Source: IMCC26077 sp964418325 (lineage in GTDB: Bacteria; Actinomycetota; Actinomycetes; Nanopelagicales; Nanopelagicaceae). From it: 64,000 nt of DNA. The position numbers were made by a program, and so were the translations under genes. A model generated the notes under the pieces. It did no database searches and had not been told where the DNA came from. It saw only the letters and a list, made by a program, of their open reading frames with translations. Position 1 is the first letter of the stretch. Each line of letters opens with the position of its first letter. Shown here piece by piece: positions 52,226-60,626 of this stretch. The DNA is taken from positions 13,526-77,525 of the forward strand of contig CAYQLC010000004.1 of the NCBI GenBank assembly GCA_964418325.1. Direction: 5' to 3'.

Positions 52226-52303
52226 CCGCTCAAACCCTTTGACTTCACAGGAAACCCTCAAGCTCAGGCCGCGTAAATACACACCTTTCACAGGATTAAA
52301 AGT

Positions 52304-52315
52304 TAGGCTCTCCTC
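52304..52315 (+). promoter_or_regulatory. Candidate leaderless -10 element of the small secreted protein gene
   Basis: TAGGCT (52304-52309), 6-nt spacer, ATG at 52316. Inference. Confidence 0.45.
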
Positions 52316-52765
52316 ATGATTAAGCGCCTTCTCACAGCGAGTATTGCCAGCCTCTTCCTGGTTGGGTCACTCGTAGTTCCCGCCGAGGCGGCAAATAAGG
52401 CTGGTGGCTCCTGCAAGAAGGCCAATCAGCGCGCGAAAATTGCGGGCTTTGATTACATCTGTCAAAAGAACCCGACGGTAAAGCGAGCCAAACTCACCTG
52501 GTTAATCAGAGAATGCATTGATTCAAATCGCCAATATCTTTCCGGTAAACGATCCTATGCAAAGAAGTTACAAGAGAAAGCTGAGTTGCTTGCTCAATTT
52601 GCAACAGCAGAAGCGGATCCCAGTTTAACTCAAGCTGATAAAGACGAATTGGCTAAATCAAAAGCCGCGCTGCTCGACACCTTCGACAAACTCTCAAGGA
52701 CTTCGAAAGATATGTACGAAATGGCGTTAACTGTGCGCGATCTAGCTTGCACAGTGGGGATTTAG
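52316..52765 (+). CDS. Small secreted protein with N-terminal Cys-pair module, unknown function
   Basis: A 149-residue exported protein. Signal peptide: MIKRLLTASIASLFLVGSLV, cut after AEA (about 25). Then a short basic module with two cysteines, GGSCKKANQRAKIAGF and YICQKNP, of the kind G-x-C-x-K-A-x6-G-x4-C-x-K, which resembles a small disulfide domain common on secreted actinobacterial proteins; afterwards a helical segment with two more cysteines (EC, AC) and a high Lys/Glu content. Function unknown. It converges with the Rieske gene (4 bp overlap). Confidence 0.72.
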   Translation: MIKRLLTASIASLFLVGSLVVPAEAANKAGGSCKKANQRAKIAGFDYICQKNPTVKRAKLTWLIRECIDSNRQYLSGKRSYAKKLQEKAELLAQFATAEADPSLTQADKDELAKSKAALLDTFDKLSRTSKDMYEMALTVRDLACTVGI

Positions 52766-53190
52766 CTCACCACTAATTTCTTGCCTTTTGTTGTGACGGT
52801 CAATCTATTGAGTGGCGCATCAGCCGGACCTTGGCTCACCGCGCCAGTTCTTGTAAAAGCAGATCCATGGCCGCCTTCTTGCGGTGCACAATAAAAACCG
52901 CCACCTTGAGTCTTGACCGTGACCCCCGCGTGGGTACAACGAAGATCAATAGCAACATACCTCTTAGCGCCCGAGCGAACTAGAGCGGTAGGCGCTCCAT
53001 TTACTTCACCAATCAAAGCGATGCCACCGACTTTACTCAACGACTTGATTGCCGATGGTGTAACTTCAAGTGAGCCATTCGATAACTTCTTCACGCCCGC
53101 GGCTGCAGTTGCAGCTTCTACGGATGCGGTTGAGGTGCCAAGGGCAGTGAGTAACGCTCCACAGAGAAAATTACGACGATTGATTTCCAT
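52762..53190 (-). CDS. Tat-exported Rieske [2Fe-2S] protein with atypical cluster motif
   Basis: A 142-residue ferredoxin-like Rieske protein. The N-terminus carries a twin-arginine signal (INRRNFLCGALL, cut near 27). The Rieske domain has the first ligand pair C85-T-H87 in RCTHAGV, and the second ligand pair is unusual: C101 is followed by APQEGG before H108 in GHGSAF, giving C-x6-H where the family has C-x2-H. Whether a cluster forms is uncertain. It does not sit with cytochrome bc genes, so it belongs to the small actinobacterial Rieske group of unknown function. Confidence 0.8.
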   Translation of the reverse strand: MEINRRNFLCGALLTALGTSTASVEAATAAAGVKKLSNGSLEVTPSAIKSLSKVGGIALIGEVNGAPTALVRSGAKRYVAIDLRCTHAGVTVKTQGGGFYCAPQEGGHGSAFTRTGAVSQGPADAPLNRLTVTTKGKKLVVS

Positions 53191-53258
53191 CTGCCCAGTT
53201 TGCCCTATCTCGGGGATTGGTGAAACTCGAAACTCTTCTCTCTCAGCCGATACTCCCC

Positions 53259-53270
53259 TACCTTTAACCC
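53259..53270 (+). promoter_or_regulatory. Candidate leaderless -10 element of the diguanylate cyclase gene
   Basis: TACCTT (53259-53264), 6-nt spacer, ATG at 53271. Inference. Confidence 0.42.
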
Positions 53271-54575
53271 ATGTTCCGGTTTATCCCAGTTCTTGCCGGA
53301 CTTGTTCATATGGTGATTGCACTCCTAGTCCCGGGCGCATCAGATTTCTGGGATTTGATTCTGTACAACGGCCTACTTCTGATTACTGCACTCTGGCTAT
53401 TACTTCGTGGCGAACGAACAATTGGACTGGCCATTGGATGCTGGGCTTTGGGTTCAACATACTCGGCGATTGTCGAAATTACTGGATTTGAATCAGTAAC
53501 ACTTCTGAGCGGGATTGGTTTTGTTACCTTCTATCCAATTCTTTTCTATTTCATTCTGCGTAGTCAGCAATTTACTCGAGTTTCACGGAGTCAAATCATC
53601 GATTCTTTGATAATCACAGTAGGTATCTCATCACTTGTTGCTACGTTGGCGTTGTCAGCGACATCAAATGCGGAATCTTTAGGTGAGATTTTCTTGCTGA
53701 CCTTCTATCCGATTGGTGATCTCCTCTTAATATTTCTCTTAATCATAATTGGGGTGCGCGACGGAATATCGCGTGAGTACCTCATACTGTTTGTTGCAAT
53801 CACAATTTTTGCTCTTAGTGACATTGGGTATCTCTGGCTTTATAGCCAAGACAATTACCTCGTTGGAGGTCTAGTAGATGAAGGATGGTTAATTGCCCTT
53901 TTGCTACTTGCTGCCACGGGACAGTTGCCACAAACAGGTGGTCGTGCCTTCAACACCTATCCACCGATATTCATTGCACTTGCGCTCGCTCTGTCGACTC
54001 TTGGTTGGTACGCCTTCAATCCGCAAGCGGAATCAACGCTTCTCCTCATCCCAGCGATTGCCACCTTGTTATTGGCATTCCTTCGTATGGCTCTCGCTCT
54101 TGAAGAGGCCGAGCGCGGCAAGATTCTTGGCGAGCTGGCAATCACCGACGAACTTACTGGAGTAGGAAATCGACGAGAATTTTTGGCGCAGCTTGCCAAG
54201 ATTCCACCTCACACCTCCGCTTGGCTACTGCTCTTGGATCTCGATGGGTTCAAGGCAATTAATGATCTCTACGGCCATGCTGCTGGAGATCGAGTCTTAC
54301 GCGAGGTGGCCCATCGCTTTCGAGCTGTACTGCCTCAGGAGAGCTTCTTAGGTCGGCTTGGTGGTGATGAGTTCGGCGTGATCCTCCGCGGTGATCACAC
54401 CCGTGCGCAGCAATTAGTGGAGCGACTCCAACTTGCCTTGGCTACGCCACTCTACGTCGCTGAGAAGGCTGTAACGGTAGCGGTGAGCATCGGAGCCGCT
54501 CCCATCGATGCAGGCAGAAATCCACTTGAGGAGGCCGATGCTCGGATGTACGAGGCAAAGCGTTCTCGCCGGTAA
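53271..54575 (+). CDS. Membrane-bound diguanylate cyclase (GGDEF)
   Basis: Makes cyclic di-GMP from GTP. 434 residues: an N-terminal membrane sensor of about eight hydrophobic segments (residues 1 to about 270) of the MHYT/7TM-like type, then a short linker helix and a GGDEF domain (about 285-434) with TDELTGVGNRREF, LLLDLDGFKAINDLYGHAAGD and the active site GRLGGDEFGVIL. The RxxD inhibitory site expected just before GGDEF is absent (LPQESFLG). No EAL or PilZ gene is seen nearby. The signal sensed is unknown. Confidence 0.93.
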   Translation: MFRFIPVLAGLVHMVIALLVPGASDFWDLILYNGLLLITALWLLLRGERTIGLAIGCWALGSTYSAIVEITGFESVTLLSGIGFVTFYPILFYFILRSQQFTRVSRSQIIDSLIITVGISSLVATLALSATSNAESLGEIFLLTFYPIGDLLLIFLLIIIGVRDGISREYLILFVAITIFALSDIGYLWLYSQDNYLVGGLVDEGWLIALLLLAATGQLPQTGGRAFNTYPPIFIALALALSTLGWYAFNPQAESTLLLIPAIATLLLAFLRMALALEEAERGKILGELAITDELTGVGNRREFLAQLAKIPPHTSAWLLLLDLDGFKAINDLYGHAAGDRVLREVAHRFRAVLPQESFLGRLGGDEFGVILRGDHTRAQQLVERLQLALATPLYVAEKAVTVAVSIGAAPIDAGRNPLEEADARMYEAKRSRR

Positions 54576-54661
54576 CTAGCCGGATTAGTGCATGGTCATG
54601 GAGCTCGATTTTTTGCCTTACTATTTCCAGGTTCATTTGATCTCACAACTTGGGAGGTTCG

Positions 54662-56095
54662 TTGGCCGCTAAATTCCACAATCGAGTTCTAGTCCTCGGT
54701 GCAGGATCCGTATCGCAATGTGTAGTTCCTATCCTTCTCGACAAATTAGTCGAACCTCATCAAGTGACAATTGTGGATTTCAAAGATAATCGAGAGCGAT
54801 TTACCTCTTCGATTAATCGTGGCGCCACTTACGTAATCGATCGACTCACCAAAGAGAATATGGATGAGTTCCTTAGCAAGTATGTTTCAGCAGGAGATTT
54901 TCTTCTTGATCTCGCCTGGAATATCGATGCCAATGCAATCATTGGCTGGGCTCATGAACATGGAGTCCTTTATCTCAATACCTCTGTCGAGGAGTGGGAA
55001 CCATATGCAGGCGGATCAACGCGCGATCCGATAGAGCGCACTCTTTATTATCGCCATATGCGCCTTCGTGAGATGAAGGCAGGATGGAGCCAAAAAGGTG
55101 CCACCGCCATCGTCGAACATGGGGCCAATCCTGGAATGGTTTCGCACCTAGTCAAGCGCGCGCTTATCGAAATTGGCACCAGAGCGCTAAGCGAAGGTAA
55201 AAGTGGAGCATCTGTTGAAAAAGCCATAACCGCCGATGATTATCCGGCGCTTGCCCAGGCTCTAGATGTTCGAGTCATTCATATCGCAGAGCGTGATACG
55301 CAAATTTCGGATAAGCCAAAGAAAGTGGATGAGTTTGTAAATACGTGGAGCGTCGAAGGTTTCTACGAGGAAGGTATCGCTCCTGCGGAGTTAGGTTGGG
55401 GTACCCATGAGAAGAAGATGCCACCGACTGCTTACACCCATAAAGTTGGACCGCAGAATCAAATTGCCCTCGCGCAACCTGGTGCCACAACTTGGGTTCG
55501 ATCTTGGGTGCCTTCTTGTGAAACGACCGGAATGGTCATCCGCCATGGTGAAGCGTTTACGCTCTCAGATCATCTGACGGTTTGGGAGGGAAGTAAGGCG
55601 ATCTACCGTCCAACGGTGCACTACGCATATTGCCCAACTGATGCCGCAATCGCTTCCATGCGCGAAACTGAGATGCGCCAGTGGAATCTTCAAGAAGAGC
55701 AACGAATCATGAATGAAGAAATCATTAGCGGCGAGGATCGTCTCGGTGTACTTCTCATGGGCCATCCATTTAAATCGTGGTGGTGTGGTTCGTTGCTATC
55801 CATCGAACAGGCGCGAGCGCTTGCACCGGGGCAATCAGCGACGACGCTTCAAGTTGCTGCATCGGTCTACGCAGCAGTTGCATGGGCGATGGCTAATCCA
55901 GATTCTGGCCTTCTCGTTCCAGATGATCTTCCGTGGCGCGACGTACTGCCACTGATTGAGCCATATTTGGGCAGAATCTGGTCAGATGCCGTTGATTGGG
56001 ATCCACTTACGACTCGATTTGATCCATTCAAAGGGTGGAATCATCGCGAATATGACGATAGCGATCCCTGGCAGTTCACTAACTTCCTTGCTTGA
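54662..56095 (+). CDS. hss: Homospermidine synthase
   Basis: Joins two putrescine units (or putrescine and spermidine) into homospermidine using NAD. From TTG at 54662 there are 477 residues, the family length. Rossmann start RVLVLGAGSVSQ, YLNTSVEEWEPY, CGANPGMVS-like GANPGMVSHLVKRAL, IAERDTQ, VNTWSVEGFYEEGIAPAELGWGT, RSWVPSCE, HYAYCPTDAAI, GVLLMGH, LQVAASVYAAVAWAM and the terminal DPWQFTNFLA all follow bacterial Hss. The start was chosen for its GGGAGG ribosome binding site. It overlaps the photolyase gene tail to tail. No putrescine-forming decarboxylase is visible in the window. Confidence 0.93.
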   Translation: MAAKFHNRVLVLGAGSVSQCVVPILLDKLVEPHQVTIVDFKDNRERFTSSINRGATYVIDRLTKENMDEFLSKYVSAGDFLLDLAWNIDANAIIGWAHEHGVLYLNTSVEEWEPYAGGSTRDPIERTLYYRHMRLREMKAGWSQKGATAIVEHGANPGMVSHLVKRALIEIGTRALSEGKSGASVEKAITADDYPALAQALDVRVIHIAERDTQISDKPKKVDEFVNTWSVEGFYEEGIAPAELGWGTHEKKMPPTAYTHKVGPQNQIALAQPGATTWVRSWVPSCETTGMVIRHGEAFTLSDHLTVWEGSKAIYRPTVHYAYCPTDAAIASMRETEMRQWNLQEEQRIMNEEIISGEDRLGVLLMGHPFKSWWCGSLLSIEQARALAPGQSATTLQVAASVYAAVAWAMANPDSGLLVPDDLPWRDVLPLIEPYLGRIWSDAVDWDPLTTRFDPFKGWNHREYDDSDPWQFTNFLA

Positions 56096-57431
56096 TCTCC
56101 TCTAGGCGAGCAAGGGATTCGATTCGCTCTTGAGCGTGATCGACTATGCGTTCTACATAGCCCTGGCTATATCCATCGAGATAGAGCCAGGGCTCATGAA
56201 TTTGCGTGTTATCTAAGTGAGCTAATTCTGGAACATACTGGCGAATGTACGCACCTTCAGGGTCGAACTTCTTGCCTTGCTCGATGGGATTAAATACCCG
56301 GTAATAGGGTGAAGCATCGGTGCCACAACCTGCTGTCCATTGCCAACCATGGCTATTTGATGCGACATCGAAATCAACGAGATGCTCCATAAAGAAATTT
56401 GCGCCATGTTGCCATTCAATATGTAAATCTTTGACTAAGAAAGACGCTACGACCATTCGGGTGCGATTGTGCATCCATCCTTCTTTGACTATCTGACGCA
56501 TTGCCGCATCGACAAAAGGGTAGCCAGTTTTACCTGCGCACCACTTCTCAAACTTCTCCCCCGGTTCGTCATACCTCATATTTGCAAATTGCGGGGAGTA
56601 ATAATCACTCTCAGTGTGCGGATAATGATGGAGCACATCTGCATAGAACTCGCGCCAAGCAATCTCTTTTCGATAGACCTCATGGGCTTTACTTGAATCT
56701 AACTCGGCAAGGAGCGTCCGTGGGTGAATCTCACCCCACTTAAGGTGTGCGCTTAACTTGCTTGTTCCATCGATGCCAGCCATATTTCTAGCTTCGTCAT
56801 AGTGAGCTAGAGCGCCTTTCTTAAACTCATTCCATCGTTTATGCGCAGCGAGCTCGCCGGCTTTGAAAATCTCACTACCTTCAGGGGCAGCCCACGTTGG
56901 AAAATTCCGCGCATCTGTACCTGGCTCCACGGCATTAATTGATTTAGGGGCTGCAATTGGTTTGCGCCAACCGTGTGTAACCCACCCTTTGTAAAAAGGT
57001 GTGTAAACCCGATAATTAGTTCCGTCAGGTTTGCGAACTCGACCCGGTGATACTGCATACGGACTTCCCACCTTGATGAGTGGAATCCCCGCTTCGGCAA
57101 CTCTCTTATCGCGGGCGACTCCATATGGTTCGAATTCCTCTGAAATATAAACACCAGTGACATTATGTTTTTTCATCAGATCTTGCAAGACAGCTACTTG
57201 ATCTCCGACCCGAATATGTAACTTGTTACCGAGAGATTCATCAAGTGCACGTAGCGAATTAGCAAGGTATGCCAACCGCTTTGAGCCGGCATGTTTGATT
57301 AGCTTCTCATCAAGGATGAATAACGGAATAATTGCCTCAGAATTGGCAATCGCATCAGAGAGCGCAGGATGATCGATTAGTCGCAAATCGCGACGGAACC
57401 ACATAATGGCTATCTGCTGGTTTGCACTCAC
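56079..57431 (-). CDS. phr: Deoxyribodipyrimidine photolyase
   Basis: Light-driven repair of cyclobutane pyrimidine dimers. 450 residues: N-terminal antenna domain (IMWFRRDLRLIDHPAL), linker, and an FAD helical domain with GEIHPRTLLAEL, EIAWREFYADVLHHYP, the FAD-loop GKTGYPFVDAAMRQIVKEGWMHNRTRMVVASFLVKDL, WQHGANFFMEHLVDFDVASNSHGWQWTAGCGTDASPYYRVFNP. All tryptophans of the electron-transfer chain region appear present. The GTG start is at 57431, 6 bp from the citrate synthase stop. Consistent with life in sunlit water. Confidence 0.96.
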   Translation of the reverse strand: MSANQQIAIMWFRRDLRLIDHPALSDAIANSEAIIPLFILDEKLIKHAGSKRLAYLANSLRALDESLGNKLHIRVGDQVAVLQDLMKKHNVTGVYISEEFEPYGVARDKRVAEAGIPLIKVGSPYAVSPGRVRKPDGTNYRVYTPFYKGWVTHGWRKPIAAPKSINAVEPGTDARNFPTWAAPEGSEIFKAGELAAHKRWNEFKKGALAHYDEARNMAGIDGTSKLSAHLKWGEIHPRTLLAELDSSKAHEVYRKEIAWREFYADVLHHYPHTESDYYSPQFANMRYDEPGEKFEKWCAGKTGYPFVDAAMRQIVKEGWMHNRTRMVVASFLVKDLHIEWQHGANFFMEHLVDFDVASNSHGWQWTAGCGTDASPYYRVFNPIEQGKKFDPEGAYIRQYVPELAHLDNTQIHEPWLYLDGYSQGYVERIVDHAQERIESLARLEEIKQGS

Positions 57432-57437
57432 AATAAA

Positions 57438-58550
57438 TTAGTTATGCAATGAGTGGATCGAACTATCCCAACCCTTTACATCCTCTGGTTTACGTGGACC
57501 AGGGCCAATGTAACGAGCAGATGGACGAATCAAGCGACCAGTCTTCTTCTGTTCAAGAATATGGGCTGCCCACCCTGCAGTACGCGCAGAGGTGAACATC
57601 GACGTGAACAGATGCGCTGGGACCTGCGCGAAATCAAGGACGACTGCCGCCCAGAATTCGACGTTAGTCGCGAGTACTCGCTCTGGATAACGCTCTTGGA
57701 GTTCGGCGAGCGCTGCCTGTTCGAGAGCAAGTGCAATCTCATAGCGAGGAGCGCCAAGTTCCTTGGCAGTTCGGCGGAGGGTCCGTGCTCGTGGATCTTC
57801 CGCACGGTAGACGCGATGGCCAAATCCCATCAAGCGCTCACCACGATCCATCACATCCTTGACATACTTACGAGCATCTCCGGTCTTCTCTACTGCCTCG
57901 ATCATATGAAGGACACGAAGCGGAGCGCCACCATGAAGTGGTCCAGACATCGCACCAATTGCACCTGACACTGCCGCGGCTACATCAGCGCCAGTAGATG
58001 CGATTACACGACCGGTAAAGGTAGAGGCATTCATTCCATGCTCAGCGGCGGAGACAAAATATGCATCGATGGCGCGAACATGAAGTGGATCTGGTTCACC
58101 GCGCCAGCGGATCATCATTCGTTCTACGACCGTGTGCGCTTTATCAATCTCTGATTGCGGAACCATCGGTTGCCAAGTTCCACGGGCAGACTGCGCAACG
58201 TAAGAGAGCACCATGACTGATACGCGAGCGAGGTTGCTACGCGCTTCTTCGTCTGAGATATCCAGGAGTGGCTTTAATCCCCAAGCAGGTGCAAGCATCG
58301 CAATTGCCGATTGGACATCAACGCGAACATCACCAGAGTGCACTGGCAAAGGGAATTGTTCTGCTGCAGGAAGTCCTGGATTGAATTCGTTATCAACGAG
58401 CAGGCCCCACACATTTCCAAATGTCACACGACCCACGAGATCTTCGATATCTACTCCGCGGTAGCGCAGCGCACTTCCCTCTTTATCCGGCTCAGCAATC
58501 TCTGATTCGAAAGCGATGACACCTTCGAGACCGGGTTTGAAGTCGTCCAT
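57438..58550 (-). CDS. citA: Citrate synthase (CitA-like)
   Basis: Condenses acetyl-CoA with oxaloacetate, entry to the TCA cycle. From ATG at 58550 there are 370 residues, typical of the shorter actinobacterial/type II citrate synthase: LRYRGVDIEDLVG, HGMNASTFTGRVIASTGAD, MSGPLHGGAPLRV, GFGHRVYRAEDPRARTL and TSMFTSARTAGWAAHILEQ with RLIRPSARYIGP. The frame extends to 58742, but AAGGGAG upstream of 58550 and family starts favour the shorter form. Divergent from pdxH. Oxaloacetate may come from the ppc gene above. Confidence 0.95.
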   Translation of the reverse strand: MDDFKPGLEGVIAFESEIAEPDKEGSALRYRGVDIEDLVGRVTFGNVWGLLVDNEFNPGLPAAEQFPLPVHSGDVRVDVQSAIAMLAPAWGLKPLLDISDEEARSNLARVSVMVLSYVAQSARGTWQPMVPQSEIDKAHTVVERMMIRWRGEPDPLHVRAIDAYFVSAAEHGMNASTFTGRVIASTGADVAAAVSGAIGAMSGPLHGGAPLRVLHMIEAVEKTGDARKYVKDVMDRGERLMGFGHRVYRAEDPRARTLRRTAKELGAPRYEIALALEQAALAELQERYPERVLATNVEFWAAVVLDFAQVPAHLFTSMFTSARTAGWAAHILEQKKTGRLIRPSARYIGPGPRKPEDVKGWDSSIHSLHN

Positions 58551-58696
58551 GGGGCTCCCTTGCGAGTAGTTACTTACACGTATTCTGCCCCTGCTTTCCC
58601 CTCTGGCAAACCAAAAGTTTGCTATATCTGCCACCTGGGAGAGTGGCGCACGCCACGTTAGGCGCAGCCGCGCCACCGCTTCTGCGGATAGGGGTC

Positions 58697-58709
58697 TAGA
58701 TTTACATCT
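58697..58709 (+). promoter_or_regulatory. Candidate leaderless -10 element of pdxH
   Basis: TAGATT (58697-58702), 7-nt spacer, ATG at 58710. Inference. Confidence 0.45.
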
Positions 58710-59387
58710 ATGAGCGAACCGACCGCCAGCGATATCAATCAAGCCATCCGGGCGATGCGCCGCTCCTATGGCGAGGTGGGTCTAACTGAGGCCATCGCAG
58801 GGCATCAACCGATTTCGCTCTTTGCCCGGTGGCTCCAGGAGGCTGCGCAGAACCCATACATCGTTGAAGCGAATGCGATGGTCTTAAGCACCTTTGATGG
58901 TGAGGACCTCACGACGCGAACGGTCTTGCTCAAAGGGTTCGATAGCGAAAATGGCGGGTGCACCTTTTTCACCAACTACCGCTCAAGGAAAGCTCAAGCG
59001 ATGGATGTCAACCCAGAAGTCTCCCTACTCTTCCCATGGTTTCCTATGGAGCGACAGGTAATCATCACGGCGCGGGTAGAGAAGATTGCGCGTGGACTCT
59101 CGGAAGAGTATTTCGCATCACGGCCATGGGAGAGTCGAATCGGCGCGTGGGCAAGTGATCAGTCGACCGAGATAAAAGATCGAAGTGAATTAGAGGAACG
59201 CTGGCGCGAGTACTCCGAAAAATATCCCGAAGGTTCTCACGTTCCGTTGCCCGATAAATGGGGTGGATACTGTGCAATTCCTCACTCCTTCGAATTTTGG
59301 CAGGGGCGTTACTCACGTTTACATGACCGGATTCGCTTCGAACGTTCTGCAGATGGCTCATGGTTGCGGCAGCGACTAGCGCCCTGA
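58710..59387 (+). CDS. pdxH: Pyridoxamine 5'-phosphate oxidase
   Basis: FMN enzyme oxidising PNP/PMP to PLP, the cofactor of the aminotransferases AspC and SerC in this window. 225 residues: AIRAMRRSYGEVGL, PNAMVLSTFDGEDLTTRTVLLKGFD-like block, FFTNYRSRKAQAMDVNPEVSLLFPW, ERQVIITARVEKI, SRIGAWASDQS and the terminal FWQGRYSRLHDRIRFER with WLRQRLAP. It lies between citrate synthase (divergent) and serC, an order I also associate with other Actinobacteria. Confidence 0.96.
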   Translation: MSEPTASDINQAIRAMRRSYGEVGLTEAIAGHQPISLFARWLQEAAQNPYIVEANAMVLSTFDGEDLTTRTVLLKGFDSENGGCTFFTNYRSRKAQAMDVNPEVSLLFPWFPMERQVIITARVEKIARGLSEEYFASRPWESRIGAWASDQSTEIKDRSELEERWREYSEKYPEGSHVPLPDKWGGYCAIPHSFEFWQGRYSRLHDRIRFERSADGSWLRQRLAP

Positions 59388-59421
59388 CTTGAGCATGACC
59401 CAGCCGCTATCCATTCTTCGG

Positions 59422-59433
59422 TAGGCTCCTGCT
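59422..59433 (+). promoter_or_regulatory. Candidate leaderless -10 element of serC
   Basis: TAGGCT (59422-59427), 6-nt spacer, ATG at 59434. Same sequence and spacing as upstream of 52316. Inference. Confidence 0.47.
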
Positions 59434-60549
59434 ATGAGCGCAGATATTACGATTCCGGCAAACCTCAAACCTCGCGATGGTCGCTTTGGATGTGGCCCAT
59501 CGAAGATCCGTTCTGAAGCGCTATCAGTTCTCGCCGGCAGTGGCGCATCAATCCTGGGCACCTCGCATCGCCAAGCGCCAGTGAAGAATGTCGTAGCCCG
59601 CGTTCGTCGCGGCTTAAAGGATCTCTTCGCACTCCCTGATGGGTACGAAGTCGTGCTCGGCAACGGAGGCTCTACTGCTTTCTGGGATGTGGCTACTTTC
59701 GGATTGATTGAAGCAAAATCTCAACACTTGGTCTTTGGCGAGTTCTCCTCGAAATTTGCAAGTGGCGTAAAGAGTGCGCCTTTCCTGGGCGACCCAGTCG
59801 TTATTGAGAGTCCTGCCGGATCCCATCCAACTGCTCAGGCGGATTCCTCTATTGATGCCTACGCATTAACGCATAACGAAACCTCTACCGGTGTCGCAAT
59901 GGAAATCAAAAGACCATCCGGCGCCACCGGAATCGTTCTTGTCGATGCAACAAGTGCTGCAGGCGGTCTGACGGTTGATGCAAAAGAATTCGATACCTAT
60001 TACTTCGCTCCACAAAAGTCATTTGCCTCGGATGGTGGATTGTGGTTGGCGTTGATGAGTCCGGCAGCGCTGGAACGAAATGCCAAAATCGCATCAACTA
60101 AACGTTGGACGCCGGCCTTTCTTGACCTCGCTATTGCCATCGAAAATAGCAAACTTGATCAAACGTACAACACTCCGGCGGTTGCAACTTTGATGTTGCT
60201 CGCTGAGCAGATCGAGTGGATGAACGAAAATGGTGGCTTGGCTTTCTCTGCTGGCCGAAGTGCAAAATCTGCGGAAATTCTTTATAGCTGGGCGGAGAAA
60301 ACTTCGTACACCACCCCATTTGTAGTTGATCCTGCGATGCGCTCCAAAGTCGTGGGCACGATTAATTTTGATGATTCCATCGATGCTCTTGCGGTTGCAA
60401 AAATCCTCCGCGCAAATGGAATCGTTGACACTGAGCCCTATCGAAAGCTAGGTAAGAACCAATTGCGTATTGGAATGTTCCCTGCGATTGATCCTGCCGA
60501 TATCGAAGCACTCACCAAATCAATTGAGTATGTGGTCGACAAAATATGA
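59434..60549 (+). CDS. serC: Phosphoserine aminotransferase
   Basis: PLP enzyme converting 3-phosphohydroxypyruvate to phosphoserine, second step of serine synthesis. 371 residues of the actinobacterial type: RDGRFGCGPSKIR, LLGTSHRQAPVKNVV-like block, LGNGGSTAFWDVATFGLIE, HNETSTGVAM, VDATSAAGGL, the Schiff-base lysine in YFAPQKSFASDGGLWLAL, and LRIGMFPAIDPADIEAL. A 26-codon ORF overlaps its stop (ATGA). Confidence 0.96.
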   Translation: MSADITIPANLKPRDGRFGCGPSKIRSEALSVLAGSGASILGTSHRQAPVKNVVARVRRGLKDLFALPDGYEVVLGNGGSTAFWDVATFGLIEAKSQHLVFGEFSSKFASGVKSAPFLGDPVVIESPAGSHPTAQADSSIDAYALTHNETSTGVAMEIKRPSGATGIVLVDATSAAGGLTVDAKEFDTYYFAPQKSFASDGGLWLALMSPAALERNAKIASTKRWTPAFLDLAIAIENSKLDQTYNTPAVATLMLLAEQIEWMNENGGLAFSAGRSAKSAEILYSWAEKTSYTTPFVVDPAMRSKVVGTINFDDSIDALAVAKILRANGIVDTEPYRKLGKNQLRIGMFPAIDPADIEALTKSIEYVVDKI

Positions 60550-60626
60550 GTAATCGAACGAGACGAATCGTTACTTTGATTGTGCTGGTCGGCATTGTCG
60601 CAATGATTGCAATTAGCGGCATCTAG
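60546..60626 (+). CDS. Hydrophobic microprotein, 26 residues, coupled to serC
   Basis: Single membrane helix peptide: basic start MSNRTRRIV, then TLIVLVGIVAMIAIS, ending GI. Its ATG overlaps the serC TGA, a standard sign of translational coupling, and its stop overlaps the stop of the FUSC gene on the other strand. The positive-inside pattern is that of a genuine single-pass membrane peptide. Function unknown; it could be missed by gene finders. It may also be accidental. Confidence 0.5.
   Translation: MSNRTRRIVTLIVLVGIVAMIAISGI

Noticed and set aside
58551..58742. N-terminal extension of citrate synthase
   Set aside because: The extra 64 residues have no family similarity and overlap the pdxH promoter and start; the ATG at 58550 has a ribosome binding site.
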